In this document: one piece after another, positions 6,772 through 14,447 of the stretch
How the letters are laid out: the number at the start of each line of letters is the position of its first letter
Numbering within the stretch: position 1 is the stretch's first letter
From: Clostridia bacterium
Lineage (GTDB): Bacteria > Bacillota > Clostridia > Christensenellales > Aristaeellaceae
Reading direction: 5' to 3'
Length of the DNA stretch: 18,821 bases
Assembly: GCA_016295665.1 (NCBI GenBank)
Contig: JAEDKS010000026.1
Span: forward strand, 1 to 18,821
The notes under the pieces: generated by a model
Told to the model about the DNA's origin: nothing
The model's input: the letters and a program-made list of their open reading frames with translations, nothing else
Database searches by the model: none
Made by a program: the position numbers and the translations under genes

Positions 6772-6809
6772 TTGTAAAATCCTTGTAAAATTTCATCCGC
6801 TCTTCACAT
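6772..6809 (+). promoter_or_regulatory. 11-bp-period direct repeats, Pho-box-like, before VTC gene
   Basis: TTGTAAAAT occurs twice (6772-6780 and 6783-6791), spaced exactly 11 bp. Two further T-rich half-sites follow, also 11 bp apart (TTTCATC at 6791 and CTTCACA at 6802). An 11-bp direct repeat is the layout used by PhoB/PhoP-type (OmpR family) regulators. It is the only AT-rich island in 6742-6876, the 135 bp between the terminator and the VTC gene, where I see no clear sigma-A promoter. Confidence 0.4.
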
Positions 6810-6876
6810 GCTCATAGCGCCGCCTTCACCTCATGGGGCTAACATGGTGGCACCTTCCCCGAAAGGAGGTACCCCC

Positions 6877-7587
6877 ATGGACTGCCAATACACCTTTCGC
6901 CGCACCGAGAAGAAGTATCTGCTGACCCCCGGACAGTACGCGCTGCTTCAGGAGCGGCTGCGTTTCCGCCTGCGGCCCGATGCCTTCGGCCTGCACACCA
7001 TCTCCAGCCTCTACTACGACACGCCCGACTTCCTGCTCGTCCGCACCTCGCTGGAGCATCCGGTGTTCAAGCAGAAGCTGCGGCTGCGGGGCTATACCAA
7101 CACACCCCTGTGCTTTCCGGAGATCAAGCAGAAATACCGGGGCGTGGTGTACAAGCGGCGCATCGCCTGCACCCCGGAGGCGTGGGCAGGGCTTCGGGAG
7201 GGCATTCCCATCCCCGGGCAGAGCATGCAGATTCAGGAGGAGCTGCGCCAGCTCTTCCATCTGTACCCGAGCCTGGCGCCCCGGGTGCTCATCGCCTATG
7301 ACCGCTGCGCCTGCACCTGCGCGGGGGACGAGGCGCTGCGCATCACCTTCGACCACCGGCTCCGCGCCCGGAGCGAGGGGCTGTCCCTCTCCCTGGGCAG
7401 CGACGGCGATCCCCTGCTGCCGGAGGGGCATGTGGTCATGGAGGTCAAGTTCCCCGAGGCCGCGCCCCTCTGGCTGGCGAAGCTGCTCTCCGACTGCCGC
7501 GTCTATCCCTCCAGCTTTTCCAAGGTCGGGCGCTGGTACAGGGAGCGCTGCGCCGGGGTCTCCCGGAGCGTGCGGCAGGCCATGTGA
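6877..7587 (+). CDS. VTC domain protein, polyphosphate polymerase-like
   Basis: Cytosolic protein of 236 residues consisting of a VTC (CYTH-like tunnel) domain alone, without the SPX domain of yeast Vtc4. In yeast this domain makes polyphosphate from ATP. Conserved pieces visible: RRTEKKYLL (8-16), SLYYDTPD (44-51), KLRLRGY (67-73), EIKQKYRGVVYKRR (82-95), RVLIAYDR (136-143), LRITFDHRLRAR (154-165), MEVKFPEA (188-195) and YPSSFSKVGRWY (210-221). These include the Arg/Lys/Glu residues expected to line the tunnel and the SSFSK segment near the active site. The start at 6877 follows AAAGGAGGT with 6-nt spacing. It is first in a unit with a DUF4956 membrane protein and a secreted beta-helix protein, a recurring Firmicute neighbourhood. 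Polymerase activity is inferred from the family, and the polymer made is not proven. Confidence 0.92.
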   Translation: MDCQYTFRRTEKKYLLTPGQYALLQERLRFRLRPDAFGLHTISSLYYDTPDFLLVRTSLEHPVFKQKLRLRGYTNTPLCFPEIKQKYRGVVYKRRIACTPEAWAGLREGIPIPGQSMQIQEELRQLFHLYPSLAPRVLIAYDRCACTCAGDEALRITFDHRLRARSEGLSLSLGSDGDPLLPEGHVVMEVKFPEAAPLWLAKLLSDCRVYPSSFSKVGRWYRERCAGVSRSVRQAM

Positions 7588-7620
7588 GATGCCCGCGCCA
7601 TTCCGCGTCCGAATCATCAG

Positions 7621-7634
7621 CCGGCCTTCGCCGG
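7621..7634 (+). other. Small hairpin next to DUF4956 ribosome site
   Basis: CCGGC-CTTC-GCCGG forms a 5-bp stem with a 4-nt loop, and its 3' arm runs directly into the GGAAAGGA ribosome site (7633-7640) of the next gene. It could tune translation of the membrane protein relative to the VTC gene. The evidence is structural only. Confidence 0.35.
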
Positions 7635-7650
7635 AAAGGAGCTTCCACCC

Positions 7651-8313
7651 ATGCTGAACAGTCTGTTCTCCCCCTCCCTCACCCTGCCGATGCTGCTGCT
7701 CTGTCTGGGCGCTGCGGCGGGGCTCGGCATCCTCACCGCGCTGGTGTTCCGCGTGCGCAGCCGCACCTCCGCCGGCTTTGCCCTCACCCTGTCCCTGCTG
7801 CCCGTGGTGGTCGCCATGGTCATCCTGCTGGTCAACGGCAGCGTCGGCACCGGCGTCGCCGTGGCGGGTGCCTTCGCGCTGGTGCGCTTCCGCTCCGTGC
7901 CCGGCACGGCGCGGGAGATCGCCGCTATCTTCACCGCCATGGCCCTGGGCCTCGCCCTCGGCATGGGCTATCTGGGCATGGCGGTGCTGCTGTTCCTGCT
8001 GGTCGCCGCGCTGACGCTGCTGCTCACCTTCACCGGCTTCGCGCAGCCCCGGGGCATCCATCGCCAGCTGCGCATCACCATCCCCGAAAACCTGGACTAT
8101 GACGGGCTGTTCGACGACGTGTTCCGTCAGTTCGGCATGGAGGCGCAGCTCCTGCGCATCAAGACCACCGCCATGGGCACGCTGTTCGACCTGACCTACG
8201 ACCTGACCGTCCCGCAGGAGACGGTCCCCAAAGCCTTCCTCGACGCGCTTCGCGCCCGCAACGGGAATCTGTCCGTGGTGGTGGGACCCCTGGGCGAGAG
8301 CGAATCGCTGTAA
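7651..8313 (+). CDS. DUF4956 integral membrane protein
   Basis: Membrane protein of 220 residues. About four to five hydrophobic segments are visible (roughly 11-33, 42-62, 65-79, 90-108 and 108-130), then a soluble cytoplasmic-type tail of about 90 residues (from HRQLRITIPENLDYDG). The family signature is FALVRFRSVPGTAREIAA at 75-92 followed by GLALGMGYLG. The biochemical function of DUF4956 is unknown. It is often found next to VTC-domain genes and CotH-type or carbohydrate-binding-type surface proteins. It lies 63 nt after the VTC gene and 24 nt before the beta-helix gene. A role as membrane partner or exporter for the VTC product is a hypothesis. The start at 7651 has a GGAAAGGA site about 10 nt upstream. 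Confidence 0.92.
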   Translation: MLNSLFSPSLTLPMLLLCLGAAAGLGILTALVFRVRSRTSAGFALTLSLLPVVVAMVILLVNGSVGTGVAVAGAFALVRFRSVPGTAREIAAIFTAMALGLALGMGYLGMAVLLFLLVAALTLLLTFTGFAQPRGIHRQLRITIPENLDYDGLFDDVFRQFGMEAQLLRIKTTAMGTLFDLTYDLTVPQETVPKAFLDALRARNGNLSVVVGPLGESESL

Positions 8314-8337
8314 GATCACGGAAAAGGAGACTTCATC

Positions 8338-10128
8338 ATGAAAAGACTGCTTTCCCTGCTGCTCTGCCTGTGCCTGACCGCCGGGCTGAGCCTGCCCGCC
8401 ACCGCCGAGGACGCGGCGCTCATCACCCTGTCGGAGACGGACGCCGCCTGGTCCGTGGAGGGCGTCACGCTGCGGAACGGCGTGCTGACCATCAGCCGCG
8501 CCGGGAGCTACACGCTGACCGGCACGCTGACGGGGCAGCTTGCCGTGGCGCTGGAAAGCGCCGGGGACGTGACCCTGACCCTGCGCGACCTGAGCGTCAC
8601 CTGCGCGGACGGGCCCGCGCTGCTCATCACCGGCGCAGAGGACGCCTATCTGGTGCTGGAGGGCGAGAACCGTCTCGTCAGCGGCGAACGCGTGGAGATC
8701 ACCCGGGAGACCGCCGCCGGCGAGGACGCCTCCGGGGCAGCGCTGCAGGCCAAGTGCGACCTGCACATCGACGGGACGGGCACGCTGTTCATCGGCGGCT
8801 ACCTGCATCAGGGCATCCGCACCTCCAAGGATCTGTCGCTGGACGGGGGCACGCTGACCATCGAGGCCGTGGGCTCCGGCATCCGCTGCAAGGACAAGCT
8901 GCGCGTCAGCGGCGGCAGCGTCACCATCACCTCCGGCGGCGACGGCATCCACGCCGCCACCGAGGCCACCGACACCGAGGAGGCCGACGGCGACGCGGTG
9001 ATCTCCGGCGGCACGCTGACCATCACCACCCTGGGCGACGCCATCCAGTCCGAGACCTCCCTGACCGTGTCCGGCGGCACCCTGAGTGCCCTCACCGGCG
9101 GTGGCAGCGCCCAGGCCGTCACCACCTACGGCAGTGACCGGAACCGGGGCTTTGACTTCGGCTTCCGCTGGGACATGGACACCGCCGATGACGACACCCC
9201 CAGCACCAAGGGCCTCAAGACGGGGACCGACCTGACCATCACCGGCGGCACCATCACGCTGGACTGCCTCGATGACGCCCTCCACGCCGGCGGCACCATT
9301 GCCATCAGCGGCGGGGCCCTGACCCTGTCCTCCGGCGATGATGGCGTTCACAGTGACGGGGCCCTGACCATCTCCGGCGGCACCCTCAATGTGCTGACCA
9401 GCTACGAGGGGCTGGAGGGGAACGTCATCACGGTGGAGGACGGCATCATCAGCGTCGTCTCCTCCGATGACGGCCTGAACGCCAGCGGCGGCACCGCGTC
9501 CGCCTTCGGCGGCTTCGCCATGGGTGGCAAGGGCGGACGCGGCCCCCTGGGCGGCTTCGGCGCGCCCGGTAACAGCGGTGACCCGGGGGCCAGCATGGGC
9601 ACGGAGCCCACTGACAGCGGGGCGGCGTTCCCCAGTCTGGTCATCAGCGGCGGCACCCTGCGCGTCAACGCCCAGGGCGACGGCCTTGATTCCAACGGCA
9701 ACCTGCTGGTCAGCGGCGGTCTGGTGCTGGTGGACGGCCCCAGCAGCTCCGGCAACGGCGCTCTGGACGCGGGCACCGAGAGCGGCGGTACCCTGTCCGT
9801 CACCGGCGGCACGGTGCTCGCCATCGGCGCCGGGGGCATGATGGAGGCCTTCGGCTCCGGCTCCACCCAGCCCTTCCTGGTCGTCAGCGCAAGCTGGCAG
9901 GCCGGGGATGAGCTGGTGTTCACCGCCGCCGACGGCACCGAGCTGCTGCGGCACACCGCCGCCAAGAGCGGTCAGAGCATCGTGTTCTCCTGCCCCGGCC
10001 TTCAGGAGGGCGACGCGGTCACGGTCACCGTCGGCTCGGGCAGCACCACCGCCACGGCGGGCTTCTCCGGCGCCGGCTCCGGTCGGGGCGGCTTCGGCGG
10101 CGGCTCCGGCGGACGGAAGGGCTGGTAA
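8338..10128 (+). CDS. Secreted Cthe_2159-type parallel beta-helix carbohydrate-binding protein
   Basis: Exported protein of 596 residues. The signal peptide is residues 1-23 (Lys-Arg start, Leu-rich core, cleavage expected after ATA). The rest is a right-handed beta-helix with at least ten rungs marked by (I/V)(S/T)GG(T/S/A)(L/I/V), alternating with acidic turns such as GDGIHA, GDAIQS, DDALHA, DDGVHS, DDGLNA and GDGLDS. Cthe_2159 homologues bind cellulose or acidic pectin-like sugars and calcium, so the Asp turns are plausible calcium sites. A Gly-rich insert (about 397-420) splits the helix, and the C-terminus is Gly/Ser-rich (about 575-596). No LPXTG, transmembrane or SLH anchor is visible. 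The start at 8338 follows AAGGAG with 8-nt spacing. It is third gene of the VTC unit, suggesting a surface ligand for an anionic polymer (inference). Confidence 0.88.
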   Translation: MKRLLSLLLCLCLTAGLSLPATAEDAALITLSETDAAWSVEGVTLRNGVLTISRAGSYTLTGTLTGQLAVALESAGDVTLTLRDLSVTCADGPALLITGAEDAYLVLEGENRLVSGERVEITRETAAGEDASGAALQAKCDLHIDGTGTLFIGGYLHQGIRTSKDLSLDGGTLTIEAVGSGIRCKDKLRVSGGSVTITSGGDGIHAATEATDTEEADGDAVISGGTLTITTLGDAIQSETSLTVSGGTLSALTGGGSAQAVTTYGSDRNRGFDFGFRWDMDTADDDTPSTKGLKTGTDLTITGGTITLDCLDDALHAGGTIAISGGALTLSSGDDGVHSDGALTISGGTLNVLTSYEGLEGNVITVEDGIISVVSSDDGLNASGGTASAFGGFAMGGKGGRGPLGGFGAPGNSGDPGASMGTEPTDSGAAFPSLVISGGTLRVNAQGDGLDSNGNLLVSGGLVLVDGPSSSGNGALDAGTESGGTLSVTGGTVLAIGAGGMMEAFGSGSTQPFLVVSASWQAGDELVFTAADGTELLRHTAAKSGQSIVFSCPGLQEGDAVTVTVGSGSTTATAGFSGAGSGRGGFGGGSGGRKGW

Positions 10129-10155
10129 GCGCCCGCCGCAGGGAGCGCACAACGG

Positions 10156-10188
10156 CAAAACCCACCGGCACACAGGCGGTGGGTTTTG
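10156..10188. terminator. Bidirectional terminator between convergent genes
   Basis: CAAAACCCACCG (10156-10167) and CGGTGGGTTTTG (10177-10188) form a perfect 12-bp stem with a 9-nt loop. The A and T runs lie within the stem ends, so it can terminate the beta-helix unit (plus) and the ynbB unit (minus), whose stop codons flank it at 10128 and 10201. Confidence 0.88.
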
Positions 10189-10200
10189 TCTTGCGGAAAA

Positions 10201-11448
10201 TTACAGGGTCAGCGCGCCCTGCTTCACCATGCGCTCCAGCGCCATGGCCAGGGCGATGCGCCCGTGGGCGTAGGTCAGGCCGCCCTGCAGGTAGCAGATG
10301 TAGGGGGCGCGCATGGGGGCATCCGCGCTCAGCTCGATGCTGGCGCCGGACACGAAGGTGCCCGCCGCCATGACCACCTGGTCGCTGTAGCCGGGCATGT
10401 CCCAGGGCTCCGGCAGCGCCATGCTGTCAATCGGCGATGCCATCTGAATGCCCTGACAGAACGCCACCAGCCGCTCCGGCGTGTTCATCTGAATGGCCTG
10501 GATGATGTCCGCCCGGGTTTCATCCGACGGGGGCGTGGTGGTCATGCCCAGCTGCTCGAACACCCGGGCCGCCAAGCAGGCGGTCTTGATGGCCTGCGCC
10601 ACCGTGTGGGGCGCCATGAACAGCCCCTGATAGAAGGGCTGGTAGCTGCCCGCGTAGGAGCCCACCTCCAACCCGATGCCGGGGGCCGTCAGGCGATAGG
10701 CGATGCGGGTCACCGCCTCCTTCGTGCCCACGATGTAGCCGCCGGTGGGCGCCAGTCCGCCGCCCGGATTCTTGATGAGGCTGCCCACGCACACGTCCGC
10801 GCCGTAGTGGCTGGGCTCCCGGTCGCAGACGAACTCGCCGTAGCAGTTGTCCACCATCAGCCGCACGCCGGGATGCTTCTCGTGCAGCATGCGGGCCAGC
10901 GGCTCGAAGGCCTCCGGCATCAGCGACGGACGCCAGGCGTAGCCCCGGCTGCGCTGGGCGATAACCAGCTTCGTCTCCGGGGTGATGGCCCGCTCCACGG
11001 CCTCCAGGTCAATGGTGCCGTCCGGGGCCAGCTCCACCTCATCGTAGCCCACGCCCATCTCCTTCAGGGAGCCTACCGGCGTGCCCTCACCGATGCCGAT
11101 GATCTCCTCCAGCGTGTCGTAGGGGCGGCCCGTGGCGCTCAGCATGCGCTCACCGGGCAGCACCAGCCCGAACAGGCACAGGGAGATGGCATGGGTGCCG
11201 CTGGCAATCTGCGGGCGCACGATCGCCGCCTCCGTGCCGAACAGCCGCGCAAAGATGCGCTCCAGCGTGTCCCGGCCCACATCGTCGTAGCCGTAGCCCG
11301 TGGTGGGCGCGAAGTGACGGTACGCCACCTGCTCCTCCTGAAAGGCCTGCAGCACCCGCCGCGTCCCCCGCTCCTCCACCGCGTCGATGCGGGCAAACTG
11401 CGCCTGAAGGCCGCGCTCGGCCTCCGCGATTCTCTCTTCAATGGTCAT
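10201..11448 (-). CDS. ynbB: Methionine gamma-lyase family PLP enzyme (aluminium-resistance-type, YnbB)
   Basis: PLP-dependent fold-type I enzyme of 415 residues, the usual family length. Seen: the N-terminal FAPTTGYGYDDVGRDTLE block, substrate/cofactor loop RPQIASGTHA (78-87), cofactor-ring Asp at D200 (VDNCYGEF) and the Schiff-base lysine K226 in GSLIKNPGGG. Family members are annotated as aluminium-resistance protein or methionine gamma-lyase-like; the true substrate is not established. The ATG at 11448 overlaps the miaA stop by 4 nt (ATGA), and an AAAGGAG site lies within the end of miaA. It is the last gene of the miaB-to-ynbB operon, ending at the shared terminator. In Bacillus subtilis ynbB also lies downstream of miaA. 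Confidence 0.93.
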   Translation of the reverse strand: MTIEERIAEAERGLQAQFARIDAVEERGTRRVLQAFQEEQVAYRHFAPTTGYGYDDVGRDTLERIFARLFGTEAAIVRPQIASGTHAISLCLFGLVLPGERMLSATGRPYDTLEEIIGIGEGTPVGSLKEMGVGYDEVELAPDGTIDLEAVERAITPETKLVIAQRSRGYAWRPSLMPEAFEPLARMLHEKHPGVRLMVDNCYGEFVCDREPSHYGADVCVGSLIKNPGGGLAPTGGYIVGTKEAVTRIAYRLTAPGIGLEVGSYAGSYQPFYQGLFMAPHTVAQAIKTACLAARVFEQLGMTTTPPSDETRADIIQAIQMNTPERLVAFCQGIQMASPIDSMALPEPWDMPGYSDQVVMAAGTFVSGASIELSADAPMRAPYICYLQGGLTYAHGRIALAMALERMVKQGALTL

Positions 11449-12374
11449 TGGCTTTCTTCTCCTTTGGTCATGTAGGCTTCCAGCTCGTCATAGGCGTTCG
11501 GGGACAGGCTGTCCAGCCAGCGGACATCCTCCTCCCGGCGCATCCAGGTCAGCTGACGCTTCGCATAGTGCCGGGTACCCTTCTTCATCTCGTCCACCGC
11601 CGCCTCCAGGCTGCATTCTCCCCGGAGATACGGCACCAGCTCCTTGTAGCCCAGCCCCTTCATGGCCTGGGCCTCCGGTGGGACGCCGCTGTCCAGCAGC
11701 CCCCGCACCTCCTCCACCAGCCCCTCCCGGAGCATCGCGTCCACCCGGCGCTCCACCCGCTCGTAGAGCTTCGCCCGGTCCATGTTCAGCGATGCCACCC
11801 GGTAGCGGAAGGCTGGTGTCTGCTCCCGCTGGGGCTGGCGCGAGAAGGGAATGCCGGTCAGGCGCCATACCTCCAGCGCCCGGATCACCCGGCGCACGTC
11901 CCCCACCGGCAACCGGGCCGCCGTTTCGGCATCCACATGCGCCAGCATGGCGTGCAGCTTCTCCCGGCCGCCCGGCTGCTCCGAAAGGGCCTGCAGCTCG
12001 GCGCGGATGCCCTCGTCCGCCGCCACGTCACCCATGGCCATCGGGTGACGCAGCGCCCGCAGGTACAGCCCCGTGCCGCCCACGAACAGCGCCCGCTTTC
12101 CCCGGGCCTGAATGTCCCGGACGCACGCCTCCGCCATCTCCTGATACCGGGCCACGCTGAAGGCCTCCGTGGGCTCCGCCACGTCCACCATGTGGTGCGG
12201 CACCGCGGCCCGCTCCGCCGGGGTGGGCTTGGCGGTGCCGATGTCCATGCGCCGGTAGAGCTGCATGGAGTCCATGCAGATGATCTCGCAGCCGTGCTCC
12301 TGCGCCAGGCGGATGGACAGGGCCGTCTTGCCGCTGGCGGTGGGCCCGGCGATGACCCAGCAGGTCTTGTCCAT
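11445..12374 (-). CDS. miaA: tRNA dimethylallyltransferase
   Basis: Transfers a dimethylallyl group from DMAPP to N6 of A37 in tRNAs reading UNN codons, giving i6A37. It has 309 residues, normal length. Seen: P-loop GPTASGKT (10-17), MDSMQLYRRMDIGTAKP block (34-50), PHHMVD, VGGTGLY, and the C-terminal MKGLGYKEL and TRHYAKRQLTWMRR segments that contact tRNA. The start at 12374 has a GGAGG site about 7 nt upstream. It lies 40 nt after mutL and overlaps ynbB by 4 nt. MiaB, which converts i6A37 to ms2i6A37, is encoded in the same operon. Confidence 0.97.
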   Translation of the reverse strand: MDKTCWVIAGPTASGKTALSIRLAQEHGCEIICMDSMQLYRRMDIGTAKPTPAERAAVPHHMVDVAEPTEAFSVARYQEMAEACVRDIQARGKRALFVGGTGLYLRALRHPMAMGDVAADEGIRAELQALSEQPGGREKLHAMLAHVDAETAARLPVGDVRRVIRALEVWRLTGIPFSRQPQREQTPAFRYRVASLNMDRAKLYERVERRVDAMLREGLVEEVRGLLDSGVPPEAQAMKGLGYKELVPYLRGECSLEAAVDEMKKGTRHYAKRQLTWMRREEDVRWLDSLSPNAYDELEAYMTKGEESQ

Positions 12375-12414
12375 GGGCTTTCCTCCCCGCTTGCTTCTGT
12401 TCCTTGAATCCCGT

Positions 12415-14412
12415 TTACTGAATGCGCCGGAACCGCTTATCCAGCTCCGTGTGGCTCAGCGCCACCACCAGCGGGCGTCCGTGCGGACAGGTGGGTGTCA
12501 CCTGCTGGTCCACCATGCGGCTCACCAGATCGCGGATCGCCGCCTCGTCCAGCCGCTCGCCGCCCTTCACCGCGTGCTTGCAGGCCGTCTGCAGAATGGC
12601 GGCGCGGCGCTTCTCCAGGGTCACCGTGCCCCGCTCGGAGCCCAGCTGATCCAGCACCTCGTGCAGAAACGCCTCGGTCTGCGGCTCGCCCAGCAGCATG
12701 GGGATGCTGCGCACCGATACCTCGTGCTCGCCAAAGGAGGTGACCACCAGTCCCAGCTTTTCCAGCAGCTCCCGGTTCTCCTCCAGCAGCTGCTGCTCCC
12801 GGCGGGTCACCGACACCACCAGCGGCAGGAGCAGCTCCTGCCCCGCCCGCCGGGTGTCGTACAGGTTCATCATCCGGTCGAACAGCAGCCGCTCATGCAC
12901 CGCGTGCTGGTCGATCATCAGCAGGTGATCCTCGTACTCCACCAGAATGTAGGTGTCAAACACCGTGCCGATGATCCGCATGGGCCTGGGCTGCTCCGGC
13001 AGGAAGGACGCCACCTGCTCCGCCTGAACCGGCTGGGCCGGGGCGCGCCCGGGGGCGGGCGGCGGCGGGGGCTGCGGCACCGCAGCGGTGCGCGGGCCCC
13101 CGGCAAAGGGAAGCGCCGGTGCCCGCAGCACGCTGGCGCCGGGGGTGTGCGTCAGCTGGCTCTGGGGCAGCTGCGACACAGGCGTGGGCGCCGGGGTTTC
13201 CGATGCCTCCGGAATGGCGGCCCGGGGCCGCACGGGCGCCGCCGGGGCAGCGGGCACAGCCGCAGTATTGACACCGCCCGCGCCCGGCTCCTGCCGCGTC
13301 ACGCCCTTGCTTACCACCTGCGCCGCCGGAGCGCTCTCCTGGCTGCGCACCACCTGCACCGGCAGTCGGGGTGCCCCCTCCTCCGGGGTCAGCACCAGCT
13401 GGGTGGGACGCTCCAGCGCGTCCCGATCCGCGATGCCCTCCCGCACGATGGTCTCCACCGCCGCGCTCAGCGCCGCCTCGTTCTGGAAGCGCACCTCCAG
13501 CTTGTTGGGATGCACGTTCACATCCACCAACTCGTAGGGAATGGTCAGGTGCAGCACACAGGTGGGGAACTTGCCGATCATGACCCGCTCCCGGCAGGCG
13601 CTCTCCACCGCCGCGCTCAGCACGCCAGAGCGCATGTAGCGCCCGTTGATGAAGAAGGACTCGTGTCCCCGGTTGCCCCTTCCGCTCTCGCCGATGCCCA
13701 CATAGCCCTTCACGATCACACCGCCCTGATGCCCGTCCACGCAGCGCATGTCCCGGAGCATGCCGGTTCCGTAGATGGCGAACACGGCGGACTCCAGCTT
13801 GCCGTCACCGGCGGAGTGGTAGAGCGTCTTGCCCTGGCTGATGTAGCGGAAGGACACATCCGGGCGGGACAGGATGAGCCGCATCATCAGATCCGACACC
13901 AGCCCCGCCTCCGTGACCGGCTTCTTGAGGAACTTGAGCCGCACGGGGGTGTTGTAGAACAGGTCGCGCACCACGAAGCTGGTGCCCTCCGGGCAGGCGG
14001 CCTCCTCGATCTTCGTGATGGTGCCGCCGTCGTTCTGCACCCGGAGGCCGGTGGTATCCTGCCGCGTCCGGGTGACGCAGGTCACGTGCGACACCGCCGC
14101 GATGGAGGCCAGCGCCTCGCCCCGGAAGCCCAGGGTGCGGATGCCCACCAGGTCGCTGGCGCGGGAGATCTTGCTGGTGGCGTGGCGCTCAAAGGCCATG
14201 CGGATGTCCGGCGCCGCGATGCCGCTGCCGTTGTCCGTGACCCGGAAGTAGCTGATGCCGCCGTCCCGGATCTCCACCGTCACCGCCGACGCCCCCGCGT
14301 CCAGGCTGTTCTCCACCAGCTCCTTGATGGCGGCGCTGGGCCGCTCCACCACCTCGCCGGCGGCAATCTGCCCGATCACCTCGTCGGACAGCAGTTGAAT
14401 CCTGTTTGCCAT
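12415..14412 (-). CDS. mutL: DNA mismatch repair protein MutL
   Basis: Mismatch-repair matchmaker and latent endonuclease of 665 residues. The N-terminal GHKL ATPase is visible: IAAGEVVERPSAAIKELVEN (about 16-35), VTDNGSGI, RHATSKI and TLGFRGEALASI. A Pro/Ala-rich disordered linker covers roughly 350-480. The C-terminal dimerisation/nuclease domain carries DQHAVHERLLFD at 501-512, which is DQHA(X)2E(X)4E with the last Glu replaced by Asp, plus ACKHAVK (610-616) and CPHGRP (642-647). These zinc-binding endonuclease motifs mark the type of MutL used by bacteria lacking MutH. The ATG at 14412 (AAGGAG just upstream) replaces a longer in-frame extension that overlaps mutS. It is 35 nt after mutS. 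Confidence 0.97.
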   Translation of the reverse strand: MANRIQLLSDEVIGQIAAGEVVERPSAAIKELVENSLDAGASAVTVEIRDGGISYFRVTDNGSGIAAPDIRMAFERHATSKISRASDLVGIRTLGFRGEALASIAAVSHVTCVTRTRQDTTGLRVQNDGGTITKIEEAACPEGTSFVVRDLFYNTPVRLKFLKKPVTEAGLVSDLMMRLILSRPDVSFRYISQGKTLYHSAGDGKLESAVFAIYGTGMLRDMRCVDGHQGGVIVKGYVGIGESGRGNRGHESFFINGRYMRSGVLSAAVESACRERVMIGKFPTCVLHLTIPYELVDVNVHPNKLEVRFQNEAALSAAVETIVREGIADRDALERPTQLVLTPEEGAPRLPVQVVRSQESAPAAQVVSKGVTRQEPGAGGVNTAAVPAAPAAPVRPRAAIPEASETPAPTPVSQLPQSQLTHTPGASVLRAPALPFAGGPRTAAVPQPPPPPAPGRAPAQPVQAEQVASFLPEQPRPMRIIGTVFDTYILVEYEDHLLMIDQHAVHERLLFDRMMNLYDTRRAGQELLLPLVVSVTRREQQLLEENRELLEKLGLVVTSFGEHEVSVRSIPMLLGEPQTEAFLHEVLDQLGSERGTVTLEKRRAAILQTACKHAVKGGERLDEAAIRDLVSRMVDQQVTPTCPHGRPLVVALSHTELDKRFRRIQ

Positions 14413-14447
14413 AGGTACTCCTTGTCTTGTGTTTCCCGATGCCCGCC

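Noticed and set aside
6826..10173. Open frame of 1115 codons on the minus strand opposite the whole VTC-DUF4956-beta-helix unit
   Set aside because: It spans three well-supported genes and two intergenic gaps, is Gly/Ala/Gln/His-rich low complexity, matches no family and is the expected antisense shadow of GC-rich codons.
10156..10188. Inverted repeat considered as an attachment or mobile-element end
   Set aside because: Its position between two convergent stop codons and its A/T-flanked stem fit a bidirectional terminator; there is no integrase or transposase nearby.
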